Shown: positions 21,779 to 32,039, counted from the first letter of the stretch. The stretch is 64,000 nucleotides of DNA from Erinaceus europaeus (GCF_950295315.1 NC_080177.1:84961123-85025122); one strand, 5' to 3'. The notes: a model not told the origin generated them from the sequence alone. Numbers and translations are program-made.

Positions 21779-22417
21779 ATCAAATTATCCAAGTAGCTAT
21801 AATCTAGGAACTTCATGACTTACATTGATTAATGTCTCTGATCACATTTATTACATAAACTCAATGAAGTAATACTGACTTTCTTTAATAACCACTGGTA
21901 ATACAATGGTAAATATCTCCAATTCAAAAAAGTTGTTCATAATAATGACTAAAATAACAGTACAATAAGTACTTGTATAATTATTGCAAACATTATGATT
22001 GAATTTAAGTTTCATAATTGTATTGTGAGACATATTAAAATCAGAAATTATAATAGTAATTTTCTTTTCCTCAATATTACTAAGTCAATAGTATGATCAT
22101 TCTCACAACAAAAAATAATATGAATTATACAGTACTCAGTACTGAACTCGTGAGGGAGACTTGTTTTTTGGATGAAAATGTCACCCAATTTCCCTAAATC
22201 CATGTTCCAGGAAGAGAAATGTATGTGATCACGTCACTCACCTCCCTCAATCCTTGACAGCTTTCCCTCACAGTGAAGATGAGCTCTGCGTGACTCACGA
22301 CGACGTCTAAAGCTTTGTGTCATCTCCCCTTGACATTGTTTGGGACCTCCTCAGCTCTCACTTCATGTCATGCTGACCCCTCTTTCATCATCTTTAGTAT
22401 GCCACCCTTTTCATCTC
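21779..22417. other. AT-rich noncoding DNA, no feature seen
   Basis: No repeat or gene recognised. Confidence 0.4.
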
Positions 22418-22530
22418 TTTTTAATTTTTATTCTCTTCATTCATTTATTGAATAGAGACAGCCAGAAATCGAGAGGGAAGGGGAAAATAGAGAGAGAGAG
22501 AGAGACAGAGAGACCCCTGCAGCCCTCCAG
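22418..22530 (-). mobile_element. Group B SINE, truncated
   Basis: Only the tail and GA-rich body (reverse strand) and GACCCCTGCAGCCC remain. The tRNA-like head is missing. Confidence 0.7.
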
Positions 22531-22909
22531 TCTCATCTCTGTGCTTCCCTAGACAGTGGGGGTGGCATGAAGGTCTCCTCTTTCTCATCACGAGTTGGTA
22601 ATTATGGTGACTATGTGACCATTTCAGAAGTGTGCCCAGAGTTGCCTTATTAGAAAAGACACTCTTCTCACCCAGAAGATCAAAAGACTTTCAGAAGTCT
22701 TGTGTCAGGACCTAGAGTCCAGGCCAAACATTAAAAGAATTGGTAGCCTGAAAGCTTTTGTCACTTAGGGAATTAACACATTTTAGCAGCTTTGTGCCAG
22801 AATCTGTGAGCAGAGTACACCTGTGCTAAATAAACATTTGACCTCTAATCCAGTTTTAAAGTTTTGTACTCACCGTTGCCTGAAATGATCTAAATTACTT
22901 ATTCCGTCA
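22531..22909. other. Noncoding DNA, no feature seen
   Basis: No repeat or gene recognised. Confidence 0.4.
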
Positions 22910-23222
22910 CCTCTTTCTTTCTTTTTAAATTTATTTATTTTCCCTTTTGTTGCCCTTGTTGTCTTTTTTATTGTTGTAGTTATTATTGTTGTTATTGATG
23001 TCATCATTGTTAGATAGGACAGAGAGAAATGGAGAGAGGAGGGGAAGACAGAGAGGGGGAGAGAAAGATGGACACCTGCAGACCTGCTTCACGGCCTGTG
23101 AAAGGACTCCCCTGCAGGTGGGGAGCCGGGGATTGAACCGGGATCCTTAAGCTGGTCCTTGTGCTTTGCGCCATATGCTCTTAACCCACTTCACTACTGC
23201 CGTCGCGACTCCCTCTTTCTTT
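22910..23222 (-). mobile_element. Group A SINE with 11-bp target duplication
   Basis: CCTCTTTCTTT occurs at 22910-22920 and 23212-23222. The element between is a standard group A copy. The target is CT-rich and a CTTT microsatellite follows. Confidence 0.85.
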
Positions 23223-23224
23223 TC

Positions 23225-23279
<55 letters not shown>

Positions 23280-23284
23280 TCCTT
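23222..23284. repeat. (CTTT)n microsatellite
   Basis: About 15 CTTT tetramers adjacent to the SINE target duplication. Confidence 0.95.
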
Positions 23285-23287
23285 CTT

Positions 23288-23482
23288 TTAACTTGTTATT
23301 ATCTTTATTTATGTATTGGATAGAGACAGAGAGAAACTGAGAGGAAATGGGGTGATAGAGAGGGAGAGAGACAGAGAGGCACCTTCAGCCCTGCTTCACC
23401 ACTCACAAAGCTTTCTGCCTGCAAGTGGACCTGGGGCTCAAACTTGGATCCTTGTGCATTAGCACATCAGCAACTGGCCCCT
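23288..23482 (-). mobile_element. Group B SINE
   Basis: Reverse order: TTTATGTATTGGATAGAGACAG, CAGCCCTGCTTCACCACTCAC, AAGCTTTCTGCCTGCAAGTGG, GGGGCTCAAACTTGGATCC. Confidence 0.85.
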
Positions 23483-23489
23483 TCTTTTC

Positions 23490-23632
23490 TTTACTGTTTT
23501 CTTTTATTTTCTTTTTACCAGAGCACTTCTCAGCTCTGGTTTATGGTGCTGCTGTAGATTGAACCTGGGAGCTCAGAGCCTCAGGCATGAAAGTCAGTTT
23601 GTAAAACCATTAAGCTCTCTCCCCACCCCTCA
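23490..23632 (-). mobile_element. Group C SINE
   Basis: ACCAGAGCACTTCTCAGCTCTGG, GATTGAACCTGGGAGCTCAG, GCCTCAGGCATGAAAGTC and ACCATTAAGCTCTCTCCCC follow the reverse-strand group C order. Confidence 0.85.
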
Positions 23633-24165
23633 ATTGGCTTCCTGCTGGGGTGAGAATTACATGCGAATGGGCATCACCTATGTCTTAATCATGGCTCTCT
23701 TCCTTGTATTCAAATTCAGAAAGAGAAGAGAGGTTATCAGAGCACCCTGTGAACTAGTAAATGGAGATCAATCATAATCTATTATTTCTGCACAGCCTCC
23801 AGCTGAAGAAAACCATCACCAGAGTGGCGATTCACTGGGGATCAATTTGTCAAATGAAACCATTAGTTGTGTTCTCCATGTAATGTGCTTTTCATTGGAT
23901 TTGTCAGTCAGTTCGCTGAAAATAGTCAATTAAGTTCCTTGTGTTTTCTTAGGAGGCTGTATTAAAAAATTAAATCAAGTCCGCTGTCCTCAGCCTAGCC
24001 TTCCAGGACAGTCTGTGTGCTGGAGAAAAAGTCAGTGAAGTCCTAGGCGGGTTGCAGGCCTGTGCAGACATGCTCATAGCCTCACCTGTATATTCCTTGC
24101 TCAGTCACTATGCGGTCCAGGGTCACTTTGCTTTTTTTCTTTTTTCTCCTTGAGATAGTCTTTTC
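23633..24165. other. Noncoding DNA next to the Vingi-like element
   Basis: No repeat recognised. A CT-rich stretch (24130-24165) directly borders the 3' end of the LINE. No target duplication could be matched to the far end. Confidence 0.4.
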
Positions 24166-24312
24166 TTTTTAAATTTTTATTTATAAAACGGAAACACTGG
24201 CAAGACCATAGGGTAAGAGGGGAATTAATTACACACAATTCCTTTGCCTTTTAAGACTGGTAACCTTTCCTGCCTGCACTGAGGAGGCTGCCTTCTTGTG
24301 TCCCCTTCTTCT
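24166..24312 (-). other. 3' UTR of the Vingi-like element
   Basis: This follows the ORF stop (24313-24315). The terminal stretch at 24166-24241 (ATAAAACGGAAACACTGGC, then AAGACCATAGGGTAAGAGGGG in plus) matches the 3' end of every V-tail repeat in the window. The 70 bp nearest the stop is not found in the V-tail copies. No A/T run or target duplication separates the two parts, so I treat them as one UTR. Confidence 0.7.
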
Positions 24313-24957
24313 TCTAGCGTTTGCCCTTCTTCCGTAGCCAGTCAACAGCGTCAGGTTGAGCCTGATGTCAGGTTTCGAGACCTCCTTTGAATCTGGAGAG
24401 GTGGCAGTCGTTGACTATGTGGCTCATAGTCTGTCTGGAGCCGCAAGGGCAGTTCGGGTCGTCTCTGGCTCCCCAGCGATGGAACATAGCGGGCACCGGC
24501 CATGGCCTGTTCGATAGCGATTGAGGAGGGCCCGATCATAACGTGCCAGGTCAAAGCCGGGTTGACGCTCGCAGGGGTCTGTGATGAGGTGTTTGTTCTT
24601 GACCTCAGCTGACTGCCAGCTCTGTTTCCAAGAGTCTGGAACAGAGAAGTTCAGTGTAGGCGTAGGGACCAGATTGGGTGACGAGACGTCAAGCGTTGGA
24701 CAGGGTGGGCGAAGATCTCTGCGTATATTGGCAGGTCCGGTCAAGCGTAGACGTGGGAAATGAACTTAGATGATGCCGCATCCCGACGAATATCTGGCGG
24801 GGCGATGTTGCTGAGAACTGGCAGCCATGGAACCGGGATGGAACGGATGGTTCCAGAAATGATCCTCATGGAGGAATATAATTTGGAATCGACCAAGTGG
24901 ACATGGGGGCTACGGAACCATCCTGGGGCACAGTATTCTGCAGTGGAATAGCATAAT
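24313..24957 (-). pseudogene. C-terminal region of the Vingi-like polyprotein, frameshifted
   Basis: This continues the RT protein after a frameshift near 24950. It contains YSTAEYCAP, then HVHLVDSKLYSSMRIISGTI (about 24850-24925). An LNRYRTGHGRC segment follows, then a CPCG...H....C motif of the form Cys-x-Cys-x8-His-x4-Cys at 24403-24451. A second frameshift after that motif puts the ending, DAVDWLRKKGKR, in another frame, with its stop at 24313-24315. In Jockey/I/Ingi-group elements this region follows RT and is thought to bind nucleic acid. It is broken here and encodes no intact product. Confidence 0.8.
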
Positions 24958-25999
24958 GCCAGAGATGATGATCGTAGTGTGGAAGCGCTCGCGCCCCATG
25001 AGGAGCTGGCCAGTCTGCAATGATGTGATTCCTTGCGCCCACCTTTGCTGCAGTTTTTATGAGATGTTTGTGAAATGACAGAGTGCGATCGAGAGTAACG
25101 CCAAGATAGACTGGCTGGGCTTCATGCCGGATTCTTGTATCGCCAAGCTGCACATTAAGCTCATGCGAGGCCGAGGCATGGTGTAGATGAAAAACAGATG
25201 ATACCGTTTTTGCAGTGCTAGGGATTAGTCGCCATTTTTTACAGTCATCAGATATCAGAGACATGTCTTTCGTGAGTGTTTCCTCAAGGATGTCGAACTT
25301 TGATGCCTGAGTTGCACAGCAGATGTCATCGGCGTAGATGAACTTCCTTGAAGAAGTTTCTGGGAGGTCATTGATGTAAATATTAAATAGCGTAGGAGCC
25401 AGAACAGAGGCCTGTGGGAGGCCACTTGAGACAAGTCTCCATCTGCTAGACTTGTCACTCAGATGCACCCAGAATCTTCTGTTTTGGAGAAGAAACGATA
25501 TAGTGTTGGCCACCCATGGAGGCAGGCATCTTGAGATCTTGACTAGGAGACCACGGTGCCAGACCGTGTCCTCAGCTGCTATGAGATCAACAAAGACGGC
25601 ACCCATCTTTAAATTCTTCTGGAATCCATTTTCAATGTAAGTTGAGAGGGCCAGGGCTTGTTCGCAGGTAGATCTTCCTGGGTGGAAACCAGCTTGGGCG
25701 GGTGATAGGAATTTCTCTGTAAGAGGAGAAATACGTGACAGAAGCAGCCTCTCAAGGAGTTTGTAACACACGGAGAGGAGAGAAATTGGTCTATAGCTGG
25801 CAGCCAGTGTTGGGTCTTTCTTTGGTTTCAAAACCGCTATAATCTTCGCACGACGCCAAACTTTGGGCATAGACTCAGATTCTAAGATGTGGGACAGGAA
25901 TGAAGCGAGCCACTTCTTTGCCGCGGGGCCCAGGTTAAGAATGAGTTCTGGGGTGATGTTATCATAGCCAGCAGCTGTTCCCGGTTTAACCCTCTTCAA
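24866..25999 (-). pseudogene. Reverse transcriptase domain of Vingi-like LINE
   Basis: A 377-codon open stretch. Residue numbers count from the Met at 25999, which is internal to the real protein. KPGTAAGYDN (5-14) and KPKKD...SYRPISLLS (58-75) are the fingers region, AGFHPGRST (103-111) follows, and motif A is FVDL (136-139). Motif B is GLPQASV (193-199) and the catalytic YADD is at 222-225 (codons 25325-25336). YLGVTLDRTLSFHKHL lies further on. Oddities are Glu at 143 where an aromatic residue (AFD/AYD) is usual, and Ala at 197 where PQGS is usual. Both suggest decay. The last 40 or so codons are out of frame. The reaction would be target-primed cDNA synthesis. Confidence 0.88.
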
Positions 26000-26130
26000 A
26001 GTGTCTTCCAGTTCAGACAGTGTAAAGGGAGAGAGTTTTGGAGATGGACAAGATAACCGGAAGTGGGATGACCACTCGTGGGAAATTTCTCTTTTCTAGA
26101 CTGGGTCGATCTTAGCACGTCCAACTTGAG

Positions 26131-27081
26131 TTAGGTGACTGGCCACTGAGTTTGGAGATACGGGAGGATGGGAGACGGGAGGGGGTTGGCTCCCGCACCC
26201 AGTCTGTGAAGAAGCTTCCAGGCCTTCCTACTTGAGTGGGTGAAGTTCAGACTTTCCGTGAGTTGTTGCCAGCGGGCTTGGCGTGCTGCATCCAGGGAGG
26301 CAATGAGATGGTCAGCCACATCTGGGTCGCCCGACTCATCATACTGCTTTAGTAGTTGCTCGCATTCAGCATCAAGACAAGGCGTATAGTTAGCACGTCT
26401 CCCACGAGGAATGGCTTGGGAAGCTGCTTTGAAGATGGCTTGGTGGAAGCGCCTGTAGGAATCTTCAGAGGGGATAGAGTTAATTGGAATTGCAGGAATA
26501 GATTTGTTGGTAAGATCACTGAACAGATGCCAGTTTGCTTTCCGAAAGTTCCATCTTAGTTTCTCCGAGCACAGAATCAGTGGGAGCTGGAGACCAATGT
26601 GGATGATAGCTGGGCGGTGATGACTGTGCGGGAAGATCTTGAGAACTTGTCTCGTAGTGGGAAAGGCTTGGCCGTTGACTGTGCTAATCCAGCACAGGTC
26701 GGGCGACGAGTCTTTATTCCATCTAGCACTGTGAAAAGAGCCTGGCTGTTTGGGATCATATAATAGGGAGAGGTCATTCACTGAAGCCCAGTCGGCTAAG
26801 ATAGAGCCGTCAGCATGAGTGGAGGAGTATCCCCAGTCTTGGTGATGACTACTAAAGTCTCCAACGTAAACGGCTGGGTGATTCGGGCTAGGCAGGTTCT
26901 CATTATCCCATGAGGCACTGGGAGGCTTATATATGTTGACGAGCTGAATAGTTCCAATAGTAATGGAGTCATAGAAGGTCGAAGAGGCCGTGTGGTAAAC
27001 GTCCTCAAGACACGATTTGGCGTAGATGGCTCGGCTGTCAGGAGCTGCTTGTTGCTGGCTTTGAAAGTGACTGGGATCCAT
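26131..27081 (-). pseudogene. Endonuclease domain fragment of Vingi-like LINE
   Basis: A 316-codon open stretch whose first Met is not the native start. LVNIYKPPSASW lies at about 47-58. VGDFSSHHQDWGY (73-85) corresponds to the GDFN catalytic motif with Ser for Asn. SPDLC (126-130) carries a catalytic Asp and HSHHRPAI (152-159) a catalytic His. Downstream is the linker to RT, with IPRGRRANYTPC and FTHSSRKAWKLLHRLG. The N-terminal catalytic motifs of the family (Asn and Glu) are absent. A frameshift near 26170-26190 and a TAG at about 26096-26098 separate it from the RT frame. In an intact element it would nick the target DNA. Confidence 0.85.
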
Positions 27082-27444
27082 GTGGATTCAGTTGGCTAGG
27101 AAGGATCATCAGTTTCCCCAATGAATAGGTACTCACGGGATGCACCACGGGAAGGTCGATCCAATGCATCCCACAGGGGACTTGTGTCCCCTGTTCCACA
27201 GTCACTCACCACCAGCAGAGCCAGCAGAGCCCTTGCTGCAGTCACACCTCCACTCCCCTGAGGCTCCCACCATTGTCTTCAGGGTTTCTCCACAGGAAAG
27301 TGGAGCACATTCTCTTGCCTGGTTGACTTCTTCTGCTACCTAACTTTGCAGGCAGAAACCGGGCCCTCAGTGTCTCCCTGTTTCAACTATTTTTCCCCAT
27401 TCTCCCTCTCTCCCCCTCCCTCCCCCTCCCCCCCTCTGTCTTTA
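27082..27444. other. Region upstream of the LINE coding part
   Basis: The 27085-27165 segment reads, on the minus strand, GGATGCATTGGATCGACC...CCGTGAGTACCTATTCATTGGG. It directly precedes the endonuclease and may be element 5' UTR. From about 27170 the sequence looks like ordinary GC-moderate host DNA, then C/T-rich (27400-27440). Confidence 0.4.
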
Positions 27445-27800
27445 CTGAGGGGTAAATGATTTATAGTGCAGTCTTTGACATATGCAGAAAATTTAGCTTT
27501 CTCCCTCCCCCTCTTTCCTCTCCCCTTCCCGGAGTCCTTTGCTTTGGTGCAATACACTATCCTCTTTCTCCATCCCTTTCCTCCTTTTTCTTTCTTCTTT
27601 TCTTCCTTCGTTTTTTCTACCTTTATTTATCTTCGTCTTTTTCCCTCCCTCCCTTCCTTCCTTTCTAGTATCATAATAGTGTATATTTTTACATTCCTTA
27701 GCTGTTTTAACATGGTTGCCTGTTGCCTTTCTTTAAGGATTCAGGTATAACCCCCAAAGGACTGTGTCTAATTATGCTCTAACTTAAGGGGGGCTGTTCT
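27445..27800 (-). mobile_element. L1 3' UTR fragment, diverged
   Basis: TTTACTGAGGGGTAAATG, ATTTATAGTGCAGTCTTTGACATATGC and GGAGTCCTTTGCTTTGGTGCAATACAC match the reverse L1 3' UTR at 18.3 and 42.1 kb. It contains an expanded CT-rich tract. Confidence 0.65.
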
Positions 27801-28300
27801 ACTTGCCATCCTATCTCCTCTCTGTCCCTTATTTTCTCAGAAGCCTAGTTAGTTATTTGACTTCTTTCCTATTCTAATTGGGCGCCACACAGTGCTACCC
27901 TCTCGAGAGCTCTAATGTCAGCAGCTCCTTAGACAGAGTAAAATACTTCCAAATCTTGAAATAAGAAATGTTTGAATTCAAGTTGACATTCCTGCTATAC
28001 ACAGGAACAATATATTTGTTTAGTTCAGAGGAAATAGGTTCTGTAATGTTACCCAATTTAATCTATTTAAAGACCTTTGTTATATGTCAAAATGTATAAA
28101 CATCAATCATTTTCAAAGAGGCCTCTCAGGGCTGTTTAGAGAGACATACATTTAATCAGTGAACACATTAATAGCATAACTGCAGCTGTTGTTAATCCTG
28201 TAAAGGAAAGGCATAGACTACACTATTACTTTATTATGTTTTAAGTTGAATGCCATCTAAGGGGTGGGACCGTAAAGTTCTTATTTTAGATTAGTGGTAG
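27801..28300. other. Noncoding DNA, no feature seen
   Basis: No repeat or gene recognised. Confidence 0.4.
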
Positions 28301-28508
28301 GGGCTGGGTGGTGGCACACCTGACATGTCACCATGTACATGAACCTGGGTTCAAGTCCCTGGTTTCCACCTGCAGGGGGAAAATTGAACTAGTGGTGAGG
28401 CTTCAGGTGTCTCTCTTGATCTCTATTTCTCTATCCTCTATTCCATCAATTTCTCTTTGTCTCTATCCAAAGTAAATAAATAAATAAATAAATAAAATTG
28501 AAAATAGA
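28301..28508 (+). mobile_element. Group B SINE
   Basis: GGGGCTGGGTGGTGGCACACC head, GGGTTCAAGTCCC box B, CACCTGCAGGGGG, CT-rich body and a (AAAT)n tail at about 28470-28495. Confidence 0.88.
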
Positions 28509-28669
28509 ATCCTGGTACATTAGGCTGTCTGCAACTTGGTAGGCAAGAGCTTGAATAACTTCTATCACACAAGTAGTAGTTAGGCCTTCTTTCTGTAAAT
28601 CATAAGACTACTATTTTTCTTTCCAGGAGCTCTATCACACTGAGCTGATTTTTATTTAATATATTATTA

Positions 28670-28797
28670 TTGTCATTATTATTATTACTAGAGTACCTCT
28701 CAGCTCTGGTTTATGGTGGTGTAGGGGACTGAATCTGGGACTTCAGAGCCTCAGGTATGAAAGTCTTTTGTAGAACAATTATGCTGTCTCCTCTGCT
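28670..28797 (-). mobile_element. Group C SINE
   Basis: GTACCTCTCAGCTCTGGTTTATGG, GGGACTGAATCTGGGACTTCAG, GCCTCAGGTATGAAAGTCTTTTG and AATTATGCTGTCTCC in reverse order. Confidence 0.88.
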
Positions 28798-28802
28798 CAT
28801 GT

Positions 28803-28821
28803 GCTGACTTTTTCAGATGGG

Positions 28822-28852
<31 letters not shown>

Positions 28853-28985
28853 GGAGAGAAACAGGAAAAGGAAGGATAGGCACCAAAGCATGACCCTTCC
28901 TCCAGAACTGTGAGGACCAAGTTTGGACCTGGCCTTGTGCAGGACAAAATAGCCATCCTCCCAGGTGAATTAACTTGCTTGCCCT
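28803..28985 (-). mobile_element. SINE-like segment with GA run
   Basis: (GA)n at about 28823-28860, then GGACCAAGTTTGGACC and a trailing head-like segment. It resembles diverged group B/C copies. Confidence 0.5.
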
Positions 28986-28989
28986 GAAA

Positions 28990-29210
28990 AACTCTTTTGA
29001 GATTCAGTTATAAAAGAATGTTGTTATTTTAGAGAACTGGAGGGGATCATACTGAGTGAGACTGTCAGAAAGAGGAAGAGGAATACTGGATGTTGTCACT
29101 CACAGATGGCCTCTAAGAATCGGAGCAGAGGACAGTGCAGAGTGAATCCTCAATGGGTTTGTCACAGCAGATTGGAGACTCCGAAGGAGAAGGGATGGTT
29201 AAAAAAAAAA
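28990..29210 (+). mobile_element. L1 3' end fragment
   Basis: ACTGAGTGAGACTGTCAGAAAGAGGAAG, CTCACAGATGG and the following purine-rich sequence up to an A-run at 29202-29213 fit the L1 region after ORF2. Confidence 0.65.
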
Positions 29211-29214
29211 AAGA

Positions 29215-29253
29215 ATGTTATTTTATTTATTTATTTATTTATTTATTTATTTG
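29215..29253. repeat. (TTTA)n microsatellite
   Basis: About nine TTTA tetramers after the L1 A-run. Confidence 0.9.
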
Positions 29254-29831
29254 AGAACAAGCAAGTGTTACTTATTGTTTAGTGTTACTTTTTGGACCAG
29301 TAGTTACAGAGTTTGCGTTTCAAAGGGGAACTCCAGTCAACTCGGAGATTTCTTAGTGAGATCAGGTGAGGGTTCTGGGGGTGAGAAAGGATCAGTGGTA
29401 AAGAGCGACAGTGCTGATCGGTTTTATCAGACACTGCTAGAAGAGCGATGAGACAGAAAGTGCTACTAGCATGAGGAAAATAGCATGTGCCATTCTCACA
29501 CAAAGCAGATTTCTTGTCATCCATCTATAGCTCCTTGGAAATACATGGCACATGTGCTGAGAATCGCTTTAGAGAATAGCTAGAAAGGTGCAGGAATGTA
29601 GAATTAGACCTTTTTTTTTTTTTTTTTTGGTCTTTAAACTATTCATGGCTTGATGTGTTTACTCGGGTCAACTTACGGTCCAATCTAATTCAGAAAATTT
29701 TCCAAAGTCACACATTTCCCTGAAGAACATGTCAAGGAAGTAATAGTTTAAAGACAAAAAAGAAAAAAAAAAAAAGCCAGGTTTGGTCATTTTAGTCATC
29801 TCTGGGACTTCACTGATTTATGCTTTTTCAG
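29254..29831. other. Noncoding DNA with homopolymer runs
   Basis: A T-run at 29612-29629 and an A-rich run at 29755-29775. No gene or classified repeat. Confidence 0.45.
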
Positions 29832-29973
29832 AGAGATAAATAATAGAGGATAGATGATAGATAGATAGATAGATAGATAGATGGAAAATAGGTAGATAGA
29901 TGATAGAGATAAATAGAGATAGATGATAGATGAAAGATAGGTAGGTAGATAGGTAGATAGATAGAGATAGATG

Positions 29974-30014
<41 letters not shown>

Positions 30015-30105
30015 TGATAGAGAGAAGGAGAGAAACCTCTGCACCTAAGCTGTCCTCAGTGAAGTGGGGGAGGGGGACAGGCTCAAACCTTCTCATTCTC
30101 CAAGC
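29832..30105 (-). repeat. (GATA)n microsatellite running into SINE remnant
   Basis: Imperfect GATA/GATG repeats from about 29845 to 29990, then (GA)n to 30014, then a SINE-like GCACCTAAGCTGTCCTCAGTG and GGCTCAAACC. The repeat probably expanded within the SINE body. Frames of 82 and 196 codons across it are repeat artefacts. Confidence 0.85.
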
Positions 30106-30491
30106 TGTTTTTCTTGTCTGCTCTAGAGCAATGATTCTGAAGTAGATGAGAAGGATTTTGAACCTCAGGAGACATAAGACAAGATCTGGATATAGTTTGG
30201 ACTGTAATTGTGGGTAGATTTCAGGACTGGCGATGGTGCAGGGGGAGCTGTTGGTAACCAGTGGGTAGAATCTAGCAACACTGTTGGTCATTCTATAAGC
30301 CACAAAGAAGACCCTCAAAGTCAAATTTTGGCTCAAATGCCAAGGACAGCAAGCTTGAGAAATAGTACTCAAGAGGAAAGTGACCTGACAGCATAGTGGC
30401 CAGGCCATTAGTGGAGAACAGAAAGCTGGTCAGTCATGTGGGTGACTGACTACTCCATGCACCCAACTTTGTTTTCAGTATACTGGGAGAA
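30106..30491. other. Noncoding DNA, no feature seen
   Basis: No repeat or gene recognised. Confidence 0.4.
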
Positions 30492-30715
30492 GGGGGCCTG
30501 AGAAGGGGGCTCACCGAGTTAAGTGCACACGTGTCAGTGTTCAGGTACCTGGCTTTATCCCTGTCCCCATCTGCAGAAGGAAGCTTCATGAGTGGGGAAG
30601 CAGAGTTGCAGGTTTCTCTTTCTCTCTTTTTTATTTACTTTTTTTTTCTACTTCTCTCTTCACCCCCTTCCAAGTTCTCTCTGACTCTAATCAAAATAAA
30701 CACACAAAAATGAAT
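30492..30715 (+). mobile_element. Group B SINE
   Basis: GGGGGCTCACCGAGTTAAGTGCAC head, diverged box B, AGAAGGAAGCTTCATGAGTGGGGAAGCAG, CT/T-rich body and AAAATAAACACAC tail. Confidence 0.75.
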
Positions 30716-31765
30716 TTTAAAAGTAGAATAAAGTAAAAAAGAAATACTCGGTGAAAACTTGTAAAGCTAACTGAAATTCCTTCCAAATCCCTTTTGATGC
30801 TCAGTTTCAGCACGTTGTATATCAGACATCTGTCACCATAACTAGAATTCCTTTCAGAAATGCAGAGCACATAGCAAGTGCATAGATAGGTATGTTCCTT
30901 GCATATAGACATCGGTCGTCTTGACTCTTCATTTCAAATGACTTTAGGTTATAGAGAAGCAAGTATGTTTTAATTTATAAAGGCTTGACCCTTGCCTTTC
31001 CTGGAATTATTCTGTGTAATACGATTATATAGTTCTCCGCAAGTCCAACCTCCGATACCTCTCATTCCTGCATAGTTAGTAGTGAAATGATACAATCTCC
31101 TATGAATATTACTGATTCAACTTCCGTGTGGTAATTAACATGTCATGGAAGAGATTTATTTTCTCTCAAATCGCTATGACATACTACTTCAAGTGAAACG
31201 ATTGTGTGGCAATTCTTTCTCTAAGTCGGGCTGATAACCTCATTTCCTTGATACTGGGAGCCGAAATAAATATGGCGATACTTCACTTTATAGATTCGTT
31301 TTCAAGTAGTGCACATGAATGCACACATGTTAAAAAGCCAAAAATGAAATGTAACTACCTTTGTGATTGATCATTTTAATTTAATTTTTATTTGAAGTAC
31401 ATGACTGTCAGATAAGAATTAATTCATTTTACTTTTTACTTTTTCCAACTCCATCTAATTATTTAGGGTTTTCTTATGGGTCTTTTTTTTTAAATTCCGA
31501 GATCAAAATAGTAATAGATGAAATGCTCTTTAACTTCCCTAATGGCTATTATTCCTTTCCTATAAAATGTGTCTACACGGCACTTAGTCATTTTTCTGAG
31601 TTGGGCGTGCTTCCCATGGAGTTCCTCTGGTGTCTAAGGGGAGTCTTCCTTGGCCGGGAACGTAGGTCTCCTGGGAGGGCGGGTGATGCGCGACACCCCG
31701 ATGGGAGCCTCTCCTCGTGGCACTGGGGAGAGTTTCTCTCTCTCTTTTTTTTTTTATAACGATTT
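30716..31765. other. Noncoding DNA with a small CpG-rich patch
   Basis: Mostly AT-rich unique DNA. At about 31600-31740 there is a GC-rich patch with several CpGs (for example GGCGGGTGATGCGCGACACC) next to the following SINE. It is too short to call a promoter. Confidence 0.4.
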
Positions 31766-32024
31766 TTAAAATATTTATTTATCTATTCCCTTTTGTTGTC
31801 CTTGTTGTTTTATTGCTGTAGTTATTATTGATGTCATTGTTGTTGGATAGGACAGAGAGAAATGGAGAGAGGGAGAGAGAAAGACAGACACCTGCAGACC
31901 TGCTTCACCATCTGTGAAGTGACTCCCCTGCAGGTGGGGAGCCGGGGGCTCGAACCGGGGTCCTCATGCCGGTCCTTGCGCTTCGTGCCATGTGTGCTTA
32001 ACCCGCTGCACTACTGCCTGACTC
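31766..32024 (-). mobile_element. Group A SINE
   Basis: Standard reverse order from AAATATTTATTTATC to CTTAACCCGCTGCACTACTGCCTGACTCC. Box B appears as GGGCTCGAACC near 31946-31957. Confidence 0.9.
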
Positions 32025-32039
32025 CCTCTTTTCCTTTGT

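Larger units (their letters stand above)
24166..27165 (-). mobile_element. Vingi-like non-LTR retrotransposon, defective copy
   Basis: Read on the minus strand, the parts in order are: a 5' segment of unclear nature (about 27082-27165), part of an apurinic-type endonuclease domain, a reverse transcriptase with a YADD active site, a conserved thumb/linker region, and a C-terminal Cys/His motif. The 3' UTR ends in ATAAATAAAAATTTAAAAAG-type sequence. There is no RNase H domain between RT and the C-terminal motif. The RT and endonuclease differ from L1 ORF2. Jockey/I/Ingi-group elements have this organisation, and Vingi is the clade known from hedgehogs, so I assign it there. At least two frameshifts and one in-frame stop inactivate it. 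The right boundary is uncertain. Confidence 0.82.

Noticed and set aside
29796..30408. 196-codon minus frame with Ser/Leu/Tyr/Ile repeats
   Set aside because: It follows the (GATA)n microsatellite and SINE remnant. No domain is present outside the repeat.
31600..31740. CpG island promoter
   Set aside because: Only about 140 bp, with no adjacent exon, TATA or conserved element seen.
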